From: Helianthus annuus
Lineage: Eukaryota; Streptophyta; Magnoliopsida; Asterales; Asteraceae
Length of the DNA: 64,000 bases
Reading direction: 5' to 3'
Assembly (NCBI RefSeq): GCF_002127325.2
Contig: NC_035440.2
Span: 71,795,819 to 71,859,818 of the forward strand
Positions 24,960-34,912 of the stretch are shown here, piece after piece. The notes beneath the pieces were generated by a model. The model worked only from the letters and a program-made list of their open reading frames with translations, was not told the DNA's origin and ran no database searches. Each line of letters opens with the position of its first letter. The stretch's first letter is position 1. Both the position numbers and the translations under genes were made by a program.

Positions 24960-26160
24960 GCGACGTCAAGCTTGAAGAAACGTCGATAAGAGGATTGCCT
25001 CACTAGTGGCCAAGGAAATGGCCAAGGTTATACCTTAAATCATCTCGCAGATTCAATCCCTCAACGACTCTCAGACATCGGAAGACTCTAAAACCAACAC
25101 GCCGAAGTCTACTTTCTCTTACAAGCAGTTCAAAGCCTGTGACCCAATGGTCTTCGCAGGCGAAAGAGGTGTATCTCAACTGCTTCAGTGGTTTGATGCC
25201 ATCGAGGTTACCCTTAGTCAGAGTGGGTGCCCCGAGCATTTCCGCACCACTTGCGCTACAGGAGTATTTCAATCAAGAGCCCTCGGCTGGTGGACAGCTG
25301 AGCGTAACAAATGTGGAAATGAGGCAGCCTACGCGCTCCCCTAGGATGAGTTGAAGGAGCTCATGAAGGAAGAGTACTGCCCTCCCCACAAGGTCCAAAA
25401 GCTAGAAAACGAGTTTTGGGAATTCAAACAAATTGAAGGTGGCAACGCCGGCCTCACAACAAGGTTCAAACAGCTTAGCATAATCTGCCCAAGCCAAGTT
25501 GACACTCTCGAAAAGGCCATCAAGAAGTACATCTGTGCTTTGCCTGCGTGTGTGGGTGATTTTGTCGAAGCTGCAAGGCCTGCTACCATCGAAGAAACCT
25601 ATCTCTTGGCCGCAGAAATCAATAACAAACGAGTCTTGGCTGGATTCTTCTCCAAAGGTCCCACAAAGAAGGCTAACCAAGCAATCATCGTCGAATCCAC
25701 CGACGAGTCCTCCGACGAATCCTCAGATGAATCCTCCGACGACGACACACCACCACAAGACGCTCAGTCTAGCCGCAAGAGAAAGAGCTAGAGCCTAAAC
25801 TCTTCAGCAACTGAACTGCCTCAACCCAAACCTCTTCGAGCAGTTCCGATTTTACCAAAGCGTGCCGACACTTGAACTCTCCCCCTGTGCCCGAAGTCTA
25901 CTTAGCATCACAAATTAGGAGCTAACTGTCGCTATTGTGCAAACTACAACTATTTTGGTCACTTCACCCATCACTACCGCACAGGGCCACGACATCAAGT
26001 CATGTTGGCACTCCCCGCACCGCCAACACTGCTCGCACCCCAGCACCAAACGCAACAACAACAACCACAGCACAAGCAGAAGAAGCTCCGGCACAACCGC
26101 AACTCCAGCAAGAGTCTTCAACATCAACGCCAACCAAACGCAGAACAAAGTTGTTGATGG
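24960..26160 (+). pseudogene. Gag pseudogene of element A (Ty3/gypsy)
   Basis: A single frame carries a capsid-like retrotransposon gag: 'LLQWFDAIEVTLSQSGCPEH', then the tryptophan pair of 'LGWWTAERNK', then 'LKELMKEEYCPPHKVQKLE' and 'TTRFKQLSIICP'. This order is characteristic of the Retrotrans_gag family. An acidic Ser/Asp/Glu tail follows (25690-25750). Stops in this frame at 25036 (TAA), 25342 (TAG) and 25789 (TAG) break it. A degenerate knuckle-like segment starting CRYCANYN lies at 25927 in the same frame, with its last cysteine replaced. Pol is absent. It belongs to the element whose primer site is at 16806, displaced by E1 and E2. Confidence 0.8.
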
Positions 26161-26289
26161 TACGATTCTCGACGTTAATTTTATACGTGTACTCTATCTA
26201 TCGCCCAACGTCGCCACAATATGCGACGTTGACACACTCTCTCGCTCTCTCTTCCTCGTCCTTGCACTTAGACTAAGATCACACATCGA

Positions 26290-26720
26290 TTATATTACTA
26301 GCACTATATGACATATCACGATATAATGTGTTTTACCCTAACTACGCGTCCTTGGAATAAGTTACGATAAACGTGCAAGGACCGAACTAATCACGGGTGC
26401 ACACGGGATTATTTTGGTAAGTGCACGGAGATCGTAGTAAGTTCTAACTATGACCTAACGTTAAAAGCATGGCTAAGCGTGGTGGATACGCCGTTGGTAC
26501 TTCCTATATATAAGCGTCTTAACCATGACGACAAAATGTGACATCTATTCACGGGACGGAAGTGGTGTGGTCGAAGCATGGTGGATACGCCGCTGGTACT
26601 TCCTATATATAAATGCTTTGCCATGCTAACAAACGTCCGTGAAGAAAGTGCCATGTGGAGTTGAACGTTATTAGACCTCTTATACTATTGAGACTATTTT
26701 CAACACGCTAAACTCCTTCG
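26290..26720 (+). mobile_element. LTR-derived fragment with duplicated TATA-like segment
   Basis: Two copies of a segment containing 'GGTACTTCCTATATATAA' occur at about 26470-26520 and 26572-26625. The reverse complement of the same phrase occurs in E1 (about 18515) and E2 (about 20070). This is an inverted, partial LTR remnant of that family. The minus-strand 68-residue frame here is accidental. Confidence 0.5.
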
Positions 26721-26919
26721 CAAGGCGTAACATCTCATCGCATCTCAAACGCGTCATCGCTAGAATTTTTGTAAGTCTACACGCACGCAATCGCACCTTC
26801 ACTGAAATCTACCTCGCTTTGCTAACGCTTTACCTCTCAACGCTTCAACGCTTAAACGTTTATCACACGTGTCAATGTCAACGCTTCGATACTTTCATTG
26901 CTTCTCTCTCTCTCACTTA

Positions 26920-27059
26920 TCGCCTATCGCCTATCGCTTATCCCGTATCGCGTATCGCTCGTCGCTTATCGCTTACCGCGTATCGCTCGTCGTTTACCGC
27001 TTACCGCTCATCGCGTGTCGCTCATCGCTTATCGCTTGCCGCTTACCGCTTACTGCTTG
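26920..27059 (+). repeat. Heptamer array, about 20 degenerate units of TCGCTTA
   Basis: A clean 7-bp period (TCGCCTA, TCGCTTA, CCGCTTA, TCGCTCG and similar) runs for about 140 bp. Because 7 is not a multiple of 3, the array reads openly in all three forward frames as Ala/Tyr/Arg/Leu/Ser repeats, which explains three overlapping short frames. I treat it as a simple repeat rather than a gene. Confidence 0.8.
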
Positions 27060-27217
27060 TCACACTCAACGCTCACGCCGCCACGATGTTCCAATCGCTG
27101 AATCATTCGCGCATACTTGTATCGCTAAACTGAGTTCATAAATGACTTCATCGCTCAGTTTACTCGATCTCCCTCCCGAACCTGGTCCAAAGTGAGTCAG
27201 TTCTCCAAAGTGAGGGT

Positions 27218-27505
27218 TTAAAACTTGGACCAATTTTTCAACCAAATAAATAAGACGTCCTTTATCATCTCCCTAGGTGTCAACTCTGGAATCGTAATGC
27301 CATTGAATTCCTTCTTGTTCCAAGTGAGCCATATTCTCCATAGAGTTGCCAAATTCGTTGTAGACACGATCTTCTTCCATGATTTAGAACTTATTAACCC
27401 ATTGCAGTAGGCCAATAGATCCTTAACCAATATGAGACCACATGTGACGGTACCTCTCATCCAAACGTAGATATGCCACCAAAGAGTCCTCTCCAACAAA
27501 CAAGT
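27218..27505 (-). pseudogene. LINE reverse-transcriptase C-terminal fragment
   Basis: The minus strand encodes 'WKKIVSTTNLATLWRIWLTW' with 'KDVLFIWLKNWSKF' and then a stop. This resembles the tail of plant LINE polyproteins, after the zf-RVT domain, where W..IW..RN and K.L.F.W.K.R are conserved. Only the last 90 or so residues are recognisable. The upstream part of the same open frame runs into unrelated repeat sequence. It is a 5'-truncated LINE remnant. Confidence 0.6.
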
Positions 27506-27599
27506 AGCAAAGATAACTAGCGAAGCTTGAAAATTTCCACTGGGAGGTCGGAAGTCACCGAATCTAAAAATTCTATATAAGTAATTATTTGTAATAAAA

Positions 27600-27718
27600 C
27601 CGGGGGTCGAAACAGCATACACCTAAAAAATTCTATACGAAACGCACATACATAACACAACTGAGCGAAAAGTTCGGGGGGTCGGGCGCCCCCCGGCCCC
27701 TTGAAAGTTGCGCCCCTG
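27600..27718 (-). mobile_element. hAT-like terminus
   Basis: The minus strand starts CAGGGGCGCAACTTTC (27718 downward) and continues through a GC-rich block rich in CCCC/GGGG. CAGGGGCG is a typical hAT terminal repeat. The matching terminus was not found, so extent is uncertain. The 64-residue frame at 27633-27827 spans this junction and is not considered a gene. Confidence 0.35.
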
Positions 27719-28034
27719 GCAAAGATGTAGTCATATATCCATCGCCGATACTACACCTGCAGCATAACAAAATGGGTATCGGGATGCCCCTATTAACCAA
27801 GGCAGATTTCGAAGCCACCTTTCCCAAATTCGCTCAACATGCGAGACAATAAGGTCGTGTGTAATGGTAACCCACATAACATTTGGGTGTCATCGTTAAC
27901 ACCATACAACCCCTCCACATACCCCAAAAAACACATTCACCAACTCACCTTCACCCTATCGTCACCAACGTGGGGAAGAAAATTCATACGCCATAACGCA
28001 GGGGGGAGTGTTCCCCCCATCGGCTACATCACGT

Positions 28035-28307
28035 TAGAGGTGCACAAAAAAACCGTACCCGGAACTGGACCCGGTAAAAAAACCCGAAAAACAATTTTGT
28101 TAATACCCGGGTATTCTATACCTGATACCAGAACCGACCCTATCCGTAGGGTATAGATAGGGTATGCATTTTGATCTCAATACCTGGAACTGGAACCAAA
28201 ACCGATCATACCCGATTAATACCCGAAACCGGACAAGAACCGGAACCAGAATCAATTATACCCGGCTATACTCGATACATGATTCTAATATCTCCCTTTT
28301 AAATTTA
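28035..28307. repeat. Degenerate ACCCGGAACCGG-type repeat
   Basis: Begins TAGAGGTGCACAAA and is made of imperfect words such as ACCCGGAACCGG, AATACCCG and GGTATAGATAGGGTATG. A similar block with the opposite end, TTTGTGCACCTCTA, lies at 47000-47262. The shared GTGCACCTCTA terminus suggests a non-autonomous DNA element family, probably hAT, but I could not pair the ends of either copy. Confidence 0.5.
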
Positions 28308-28340
28308 CTAGTGGGAAACTCGCGCGTTGCAGCGGAGTCG
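28308..28340 (-). mobile_element. Helitron-like 3' terminus
   Basis: On the minus strand an imperfect hairpin (CTCCGCTGCAACGCGCGAG) is followed by TTTCCCACTAG and then T. This is the plant Helitron 3' signature: hairpin about 10 bp before CTRR, inserted before T. The body would extend to higher coordinates, toward the EH-domain gene fragment. No 5' end could be assigned with confidence. Confidence 0.5.
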
Positions 28341-28857
28341 CCAATACCGGGTGGGAACATAATTCAAACCTTAAAACGATTAAAAATCATGTATAGGTTA
28401 CATGTATATATATATAAAAGCACCTACGCCTTACGGGAGGGTAAAATTTTAACCGCTATTAGAGACCATTAATTAAATGACAAGAAATCTATGTTCTATA
28501 TACCGCAACAATGTACAAAAGATGTTTAAAAAATAACAAAGGAATTGTTTAGTCAGCATTGAGAAGCATAGGCATGATAGGCTAGTTATTTCATTAATCA
28601 TCTTAATCTCACATTTATTTAGTTTGGTGGCTAGAGCACAAATATGGTGACAGGCCTGCATAATATGATAAGCTATCTGCTTAAAAATCACATATAATAT
28701 ATGTTCCACTAAGAATTAGCCATCATATCCTTCTTTAATCAGACCACAATGATCACCACCATCAACCAAATAGACTCTTTGCTGGCACGAGCTGCACTGC
28801 CAAAACACCTTCATAATGTTGAACCAAATAAGATAATAAGAAATGGTCTATAAATTT
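28341..28857. other. No gene recognised
   Basis: AT-rich sequence between the Helitron-like end and the EH gene fragment. The 78-residue minus-strand frame at 28473-28709 has no recognisable motif and no splice support. Confidence 0.4.
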
Positions 28858-29020
28858 CTATGACATAAGTGAGTGTGGATACCAAACGTTTGTTTCAGGG
28901 ACACCATTGTTTCTTGAACCATTATACTTCTGGAGGTGACAGAAGCGAAAAGAGTCAATACAGGAAAGAGTTTCATAACATTTATAATAAGTATCTATAT
29001 AAAAATGGATGCTTACCGCC

Positions 29021-29120
29021 AAAAGCAAATCCAAACCTTCCATCACTGGAGGTTCCAAAAGCTCAACATCAAAAGCAAATCCAAACCTTCCATCACTGGA
29101 GGTTCCAAAAGCTCAACATC
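29021..29120. repeat. Perfect 50-bp tandem duplication inside an EH-gene exon
   Basis: 29021-29070 and 29071-29120 are identical. With one copy the exon would be 56 bp and keep phase between its neighbours. With two it is 106 bp and shifts the frame, giving a stop within the duplicated copy. Lack of divergence indicates a recent event. Confidence 0.95.
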
Positions 29121-29325
29121 ATCTACAATATAACAAAATAAGGATGATCTGAAGCATTTATAAGGCATTTCTTCATCTATCTAACAAAGAAGACAAATTC
29201 AACAATCAGTATAAACTTAGTAACTAACTGATACAAACATACCTGTAGTTCTAAGTAAATCTGCAGTTATGTCATATCCAGCTTGTGCCAGAGAGAGCAA
29301 CTGTTGTCAAGCAAAAGAATAACAT

Positions 29326-31018
29326 TGATGTGTGTAAAATGCAACATATAAAACACATCAATTAAGGCATAAAACTAACCCTTTTTAAGTACTAATGTTG
29401 GAAAAAGAGTGTTTTTGTCTTCCTTTTGTATTTTCAGGATGAAATGAGCTCAAAATCACAAAAGAAGCAAAAAGACCACTAATTCTACCATAAATACAAG
29501 AAAAGGAACAAAAGTAAACTGCCCGGACCCTCAACGGCACCTCCCAAGACAAAGAGAAGAGAACAGAAGTCTGAACACGCCCCGTGTCCAGTGAACACGG
29601 GGGCGTGCCCAGGAAGCAGCAGAAAAGACAAACCAGTAGAAGCTTCCATTGCTCACCACGGGGCCGTGCCCAGCGGGCACGGGGGCGTGTTGAAAGTACA
29701 GCAGGCGCATTAATTGTAATTCGCAATTACAATTAATGAAGAGAGAGAATGTCAGACGGGCACGGGGCCGTGTCCAGCGGACACGGGGCCGTGTCCAGCG
29801 TTCTGTTCAGCCTATAAATAGAGGAGCTTGGTTTCATTCTCTCTCATCCCTTGGCACACCACCTCTCTCACACTTCATCCACCACCCATCACCACCATAA
29901 CACCATCATCCACCACCATCATCCATTGTCCATCGTAGAGTGTGTGAGTCGTCTCGGGATCCAAGATTGATCGTAAGAGTTCTTGACAATCAAGGCCATG
30001 TTTGCCTAAGTCTCTTACATCACTTGGTGAAGACAAGTGTTTAGTATAATACTTTTTATTTTAATCTTTTGCACTTTTTATTTGGTTTTGTATTAATGAC
30101 TTTAATAACTAGTTACTTATGTTGAAGGTGATCTTTCCTTATCGTTTGTCTGTGGTGTCTTGGCGTTATTTTACTGTCTATATAAAATAAAAGATTTTCA
30201 CCATTCATATCTCCACGGTCTATATGGAGGTATGTTGGCTACCTGGTCGGGGGTTAAGGGAACGGTTTGGTAAGGGTCTTGCCCTTGTTCAGCGTTTAGA
30301 GGTCCTGCTTGGGACCTGGGTCAAATTTAGTAGGATCTCCTTCAATGCCCATAGGTATTGGATGGCGGGGATCCAAACTCTTTGACCCCCTCATAAGCTA
30401 ACTACTATTAATACTATAACCCGGCTATTTAGGACTGTATCCCTGCTGACTCAGACTACTTAGCCGAGGGTAACGTCACCGCCAAAAGCGGGGCCTACCA
30501 TAATTTGCATTAATAACTTAATTCATTATCTTCCAATAATCCGACCCTTTAGGATTGTATCCTTGCTGACTCAAACTACTGGGTTGAGGGTAACGTCGCC
30601 TTCAAAAGAGGGGCCTACTACAATAACTAAGATAATCTCTTAAACAAGTGCAAAAGTGCGAAAATAATCAAAGGTTATACTAATACACGAGTCGGATCCA
30701 AGTGATTCATCTTGTCTATCTGTTTTTATTTTATTTTCTTTTTCAGCATTTAGTTAGTTTTTATTTTTCTTAGTTTAAAACAATTTTCTAACTTTTTGAT
30801 TTGATTAGACGTTGAGGATAAACCGGTATTAAAAGCTCTTGTGTCCTTGGACGACCTCGGTATCTTACCAACACTATACTACGTCCACGATGGGTGCACT
30901 TGCCCATATGTGTGTTTAGTGTTAGTGAATATCGTGTTTTATAAATTTAAAACTTGGCTAAAAGTGTAAAAAGGGCTTAAATAAACATCTAAAAATATAT
31001 TACACCTAACGCACATCA
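29326..31018 (+). mobile_element. 5' LTR of LARD1
   Basis: Contains a TATA-like box (CTATAAATAG, 29813-29822) followed by a pyrimidine/ACC-rich leader, and three paired CACG..CGTG palindromes at 29576-29607, 29657-29689 and 29761-29793. The long minus-strand frame at 29385-29726 is a by-product of this GC-rich array and is repeated identically in the 3' LTR. Confidence 0.9.
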
Positions 31019-31024
31019 AGTTTT

Positions 31025-31043
31025 TGGCGCCGCTGCCGGGGAC
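31025..31043 (+). other. Primer binding site of LARD1 (tRNA-Asp type)
   Basis: TGGCGCCGCTGCCGGGGAC lies six bases after the LTR end. It differs at one position from the complement of the plant tRNA-Asp 3' end (TGGCGCCGTTGCCGGGGAC), the primer described for Athila elements. Confidence 0.8.
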
Positions 31044-31328
31044 ACAAGGATTTTAAGAAAGTTAGGAATCAACGGCCTAATCATCTTTTTATTTTTCTTT
31101 AATTTTTAGGATTTTTTTTTAGATTTTTCAGCTTCTGCAGAGCTCAGCACGGGGCCGTGCCCGCTGAACACGCCCCCGTGCCCAATCATTGGAACTGGCA
31201 ATCCTGTTTTATATCAGACAGTAGGCTGAACACGGGGCCGTGTCCACTCAACACGCCCCCGTGCCCAAGATTCAGTTGCTGAAAACAGAACCGTTTGATC
31301 CCGGCGGTTGGTAACTTCTGATACAAAC

Positions 31329-31970
31329 ATGAGTAATAGTGATTCTTTTTACTTTCGGCACTCTTATGGTTTGTGGTGTCAAATATGTGGAGGCGAACAC
31401 GAGGAATTAAAATGTTTCTTCCTCACTTATAGGCCACACTATATAGACCCACCAATTCCTTGTAACCTTAAGAGGGGCGAAAGTAAAAATAAACACTATT
31501 TCTCCCTCGAATGCGCCCAACCGGATATTCTAGGAGATATGCTCCTTGACGAGCTATTTCAACTAGAAGAACTACTTCTAAATTGGTCAAAAGAACTTAG
31601 GAAGGATTTCTTAGATCCATCCCAAGATGATGACCATGAGGAAATGTTGGAACCGCATTCTGACAACCTCGTTGCTCCCAAAAATACCTTTCTTCCTAGA
31701 CAAGACGTGGACGATAGTCGTCCCTGTGCCGATTGTGCCGTGAAGGACTCTCCATCGACCTCGTTCGGTGCATACATAGACCTGAGCGATTCGGCATACA
31801 CCTTCTTTAACGAGAGCCCGGGAAAGGGTTGGACTTGTCCACCTAGAATGAAAATAGGAATTACCCTCACCGACAACCTCTTGCGTTCTCGCCTTAGTAT
31901 AGGACAATTAAGGTATCTTAGGCATTTTGGGGTTGTTCCAACAAGTCAGGAGCCACCCGATACAAGTTAG
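31329..31970 (+). CDS. LARD1 ORF1, 213-residue protein of unknown function
   Basis: Intact frame starting ATG at 31329 and ending TAG. The start was chosen as the first ATG in the open frame. Near residue 18 it has CQICGGEHEELKC, a C-X2-C-X3-H-X4-C arrangement close to a retroviral zinc knuckle but one residue short. The middle is acidic (runs of Asp/Glu, 'DDDHEEMLEPH') and the end has a Leu/Arg-rich segment 'LLRSRLSIGQLRYLRHFG'. No gag capsid, protease or polymerase motif is visible. It lies between the primer site and ORF2, where gag would be expected, so an accessory or gag-derived role is plausible but unproven. No paralogue exists in the window; LARD2 has lost the region. Confidence 0.6.
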   Translation: MSNSDSFYFRHSYGLWCQICGGEHEELKCFFLTYRPHYIDPPIPCNLKRGESKNKHYFSLECAQPDILGDMLLDELFQLEELLLNWSKELRKDFLDPSQDDDHEEMLEPHSDNLVAPKNTFLPRQDVDDSRPCADCAVKDSPSTSFGAYIDLSDSAYTFFNESPGKGWTCPPRMKIGITLTDNLLRSRLSIGQLRYLRHFGVVPTSQEPPDTS

Positions 31971-32614
31971 CTCCTTAGAAAAGACGAAACTCCATAAAAC
32001 AGCCCTCCGACACGGGGCCGTGTCTGGCCACCACGCCCCCATGTTCGCTCAAAAGATTTTCTGCTGATTCTGTCAGAATACGGACAAAATGTGTCAGGAT
32101 TTTCTCTGCACACGGGGCCGTGTCCAGCGGACACGGGGCCGTGTTCAGTGTGCTGTCGTTTTCTTTAAATGCAGCCTGAATCCTGCTCATTTTTGACCAC
32201 TCCACCAAGCAGAGATCCCTGGAATCTTCACATATACCATCCTAGGTAAGTACCAAAAGAAGGTTCCTAAGGACCATCTTGTCTTTTCCACTTTTGTTCA
32301 TTTCCTCTTCTTCCAAAAATTTTTCAAACCCTACCTCCATGGAAGCTTGGAAACCCATGATTCCAACCTTCTATGCAAGGTTTGTAGGAATTTTCGCTAT
32401 GGATTCTTGTCTAAAGTTAGTTCTATAACTTTGTTTTTAAACTATCTAAGCTCATAACACGACGAAAGTATATAGAAATAATTTAAAAACCTGGAACCAT
32501 TAGACAAAAATTCCTGCAGACAGTTGAACACGGGGCCGTGCTCACTGAGCACGGGGCCGTGTTCGAGGTACTGTTTTGCAAAAATTTAGTTATCCTCGGC
32601 TTATTTCGCAGAAA

Positions 32615-33043
32615 ATGGCCAGCCGAAACAGCGGAGCATCTTCAAGGAATAACCGAAATGGAAGGAGATCGTCCACCGCAGAGGATTCCCTAGTAAACTA
32701 CGTTTACGCTTTAAGGGAAGCCGTGGACGAATTGACAAGTGTAGAAGAAGCTTTAGTGGACCGCGTTAATCATCTGACGATAAGTTTGGAGGGCTGCCTG
32801 CAAGAAGTGAACCTTCTGCACCAAAGGTTAAACCTTCTTGCTTCCCCGCCTTTGGTTCCGGTGATAACACACAGGGCGTGGAATGTGGTACCCGAGGTTA
32901 TCATCCCAGCAGAATGGCACGCCTTGCACCAAGTACCGCAACCAAGGGTAGTGCAAGGAGTCCCAGTAAGCGCTCCTCCTCAAGATACCGACGAGAATGA
33001 GGCTACCTTCTACCTCCCAAGGGAGATAGAAGAATGGCTTTGA
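32615..33043 (+). CDS. LARD1 ORF2, 142-residue coiled-coil protein
   Basis: Intact frame from ATG (32615) to TGA. A short basic, Ser/Asn/Arg-rich start ('ASRNSGASSRNNRNGRRSS') is followed by about 55 residues of amphipathic heptad-like sequence ('LREAVDELTSVEEALVDRVN' and 'LHQRLNLLAS'), predicted by eye as a coiled coil. The C-terminus is Pro/Val-rich and ends in an acidic helix-like stretch. I do not recognise a family. A multimerising structural or RNA-binding role within the retroelement is a guess. ORF1 and ORF2 are separated by 644 bp that contains three of the paired palindromes. Confidence 0.55.
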   Translation: MASRNSGASSRNNRNGRRSSTAEDSLVNYVYALREAVDELTSVEEALVDRVNHLTISLEGCLQEVNLLHQRLNLLASPPLVPVITHRAWNVVPEVIIPAEWHALHQVPQPRVVQGVPVSAPPQDTDENEATFYLPREIEEWL

Positions 33044-33576
33044 GTGAAAACCTAGGAGCCATGGGCTGAAGAATGTTTCTACATCGGGAAGTTATTCCCG
33101 AATTTTTCCTAAATAAGTAGAACCTTTATGATAACCTTATGTACCCCTTAGTTAATTAACTATATTTATGTAATCTCTCTATTAGCAATGTTATGATGGT
33201 TTTTATGATTTATGGACTCATGGTGGTAATGGATGAAAAAGGGAACGAGAAAAAATGGAACCATGCAGAAGAACAGAACAAACCGACAAAAATCTCCATA
33301 ACAGAAGGCTCCACACGGGCCGTGCCCAACCAACACGGCCCCGTGCTGAGCCCCCTGCAGGAAATCACCCAGTTCAGGTAACTGGACACGGGCCGTGTTC
33401 AGCGGACACACCCCCGTGTCCAGGCTTCTGTTTTAATTCTATAATTTTTGTTACTGGCACTTGACCACGGGGCCGTGCCCGGTCAACACGGGGCCGTGTC
33501 CAGAGCGCCAGTAACACAAATCTTTGTTTTCAAACACACTTTTACATATTCTAATCAACCAAAAACTTTATTTTTG

Positions 33577-34788
33577 GACACATTGAGGACAATGTGTAAT
33601 CTAAGTGTGGGGGGATGCTAAAACCTTGGAATTTTGCAAAATCCTAAAACAAGCCTTACACAAAACTCTATTGGAACCGCTAAACACCCCAAATTTTTTC
33701 AAAAACTTTTTCATTTTTTATTTTATTTACTTGTCTTAGTTTAAGTTGGGAATAACAAGTTATAAAAGGGTTATATTTTTACAAACTTACAACCGATAGC
33801 GTCGTGATAAAAAGAACTAACATAAGAAAATTATGAAACGGTATAACAAGTCTAGCTAAAATTCGATTATATATGCTTGGTCACATTAAAAACCCATTCC
33901 CACAAAAAGTGAGTTTTGAGCCTTTATTGAGCATAAAAAATACACATATTTAGATTAAATGCTCATTTTTCGTTTCTTGTGTGAATAGCCGCTCGGTCTT
34001 TACAAATCTAGAACTTGCCACGACGATACATTCCCGGTCCTTACCAACTTAAACCCAAGTAAGTAAATGATAGAGGCATTAGGACTAACTATTTTTCTTT
34101 CAAAACCATTATTTTTCATTTTTTTTTACCTACCCAAAATCCCCCTAGAAAACCCCTTTGAGCCTAAACCTTTCATTTCATTACCCCCAAAACAAAATTT
34201 TTTTTACCCACCAAAAACCTTTTTCATTTTTTCACCTTTATTTTAGTAACAAACTCGGTTTTTCATAAACATACCCTTTACGTGACAAAAAAAAAAAAAA
34301 AATGAATGAAGTCAAAAACAAACATAAGCTACAAAAAGCTTGTTTGGAGAAATACTTCAAAAATAAATGTCACCAAAAAATAAGGTATTTCACGAAAACC
34401 GACACTTGTTACAATTTTCGCCCTTTTTACTAACCACTAACCAACCACCCACCTTTAAACCCAAGCCTTCACCCCAAAAGACCTCTTGATATTTACAAAG
34501 GTAAAAAGTTAAAAAGGAGGAGGATTGATCGCTTGGCAAGCATATGGAGAATGTAAATCCGTGCCGCTCTCGAGCGATTCACTTAAATATACACCTTCGG
34601 CCGAGTGATTGAGTGATCTCCCGTGAGGTATGTGAACTTGTATATAAATGGAATTTTAATAAGGCATGCTATGCCCAAATAAGTAGTTTATCTTATGAAA
34701 AGTTCAAAATAAACCATGACGAATAAGATTGTAAATAAAATAAAAATAGAACCTATACAAACCTTGGATTCCCGACACTCTAGGACAA

Positions 34789-34825
<37 letters not shown>

Positions 34826-34912
34826 TCTCTTCTACCTATTCCATTTGGGAGTGTAAGCCACATTAAAAGAGTTTTGCTTGAGGACAAGCAAAAGTTCAAG
34901 TGTGGGGGTATT
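33577..34912 (+). mobile_element. Non-coding 3' tail and polypurine tract of LARD1
   Basis: Two related motifs occur: TTGAGGACAA...AAGTGTGGGGGG at about 33579-33614 and TTGAGGACAAGC...AAGTGTGGGGGTA just before the 3' LTR (34879-34910). The second is the polypurine primer for plus-strand synthesis. The first may be a duplicated or older one. Between them are AT-rich sequence, poly-A runs (longest about 35 A near 34790-34823) and no supported gene. Confidence 0.75.

Larger units (their letters stand above)
31148..33498. repeat. Eight paired CACG..CGTG palindromes in LARD1 interior
   Basis: Pairs at 31148-31180, 31231-31263, 32011-32043, 32111-32143, 32529-32561, 33314-33345, 33387-33418 and 33466-33498. 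Each is two 11-12 bp sites of the form CACG-N3/4-CGTG (CACGGGGCCGTG, CACGCCCCCGTG and variants) separated by exactly 9 bp, centre to centre about 21 bp. Two second sites deviate: CACGCCCCCATG at 32011 and CACACCCCCGTG at 33387. The spacers differ in sequence (TCCAGCGGA, CCCGCTGAA, CTCACTGAG). All lie outside ORF1 and ORF2. Confidence 0.9.

Noticed and set aside
25003..25272. Minus-strand frames opposite the gag of element A (also 25341-25680 and 25915-26148)
   Set aside because: The plus-strand frame has gag motifs in order; these are antisense shadows.
26920..27059. Interstitial telomere repeat
   Set aside because: The period is 7 bp but the sequence is TCGCTTA-like rather than TTTAGGG, with many variants.
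28164..28472. 102-residue plus frame
   Set aside because: It runs through the degenerate ACCCGG repeat and a Helitron-like end; Asn/Thr/Arg repeats reflect the DNA repeat.
29385..29726. 113-residue minus-strand frame, repeated at 34972-35313
   Set aside because: It lies in both LTRs and is produced by the GC-rich palindrome array; no start context, domain or conserved frame supports a gene.
31559..31907. Minus-strand frames opposite LARD1 ORF1
   Set aside because: They are shadows of ORF1, which runs with the element's orientation and has the zinc-knuckle-like motif.
31148..33498. CRISPR-like array from spaced GC-rich repeats
   Set aside because: Irregular distances of tens to hundreds of bases, plant context, no cas genes; the units are paired palindromes in a retrotransposon.
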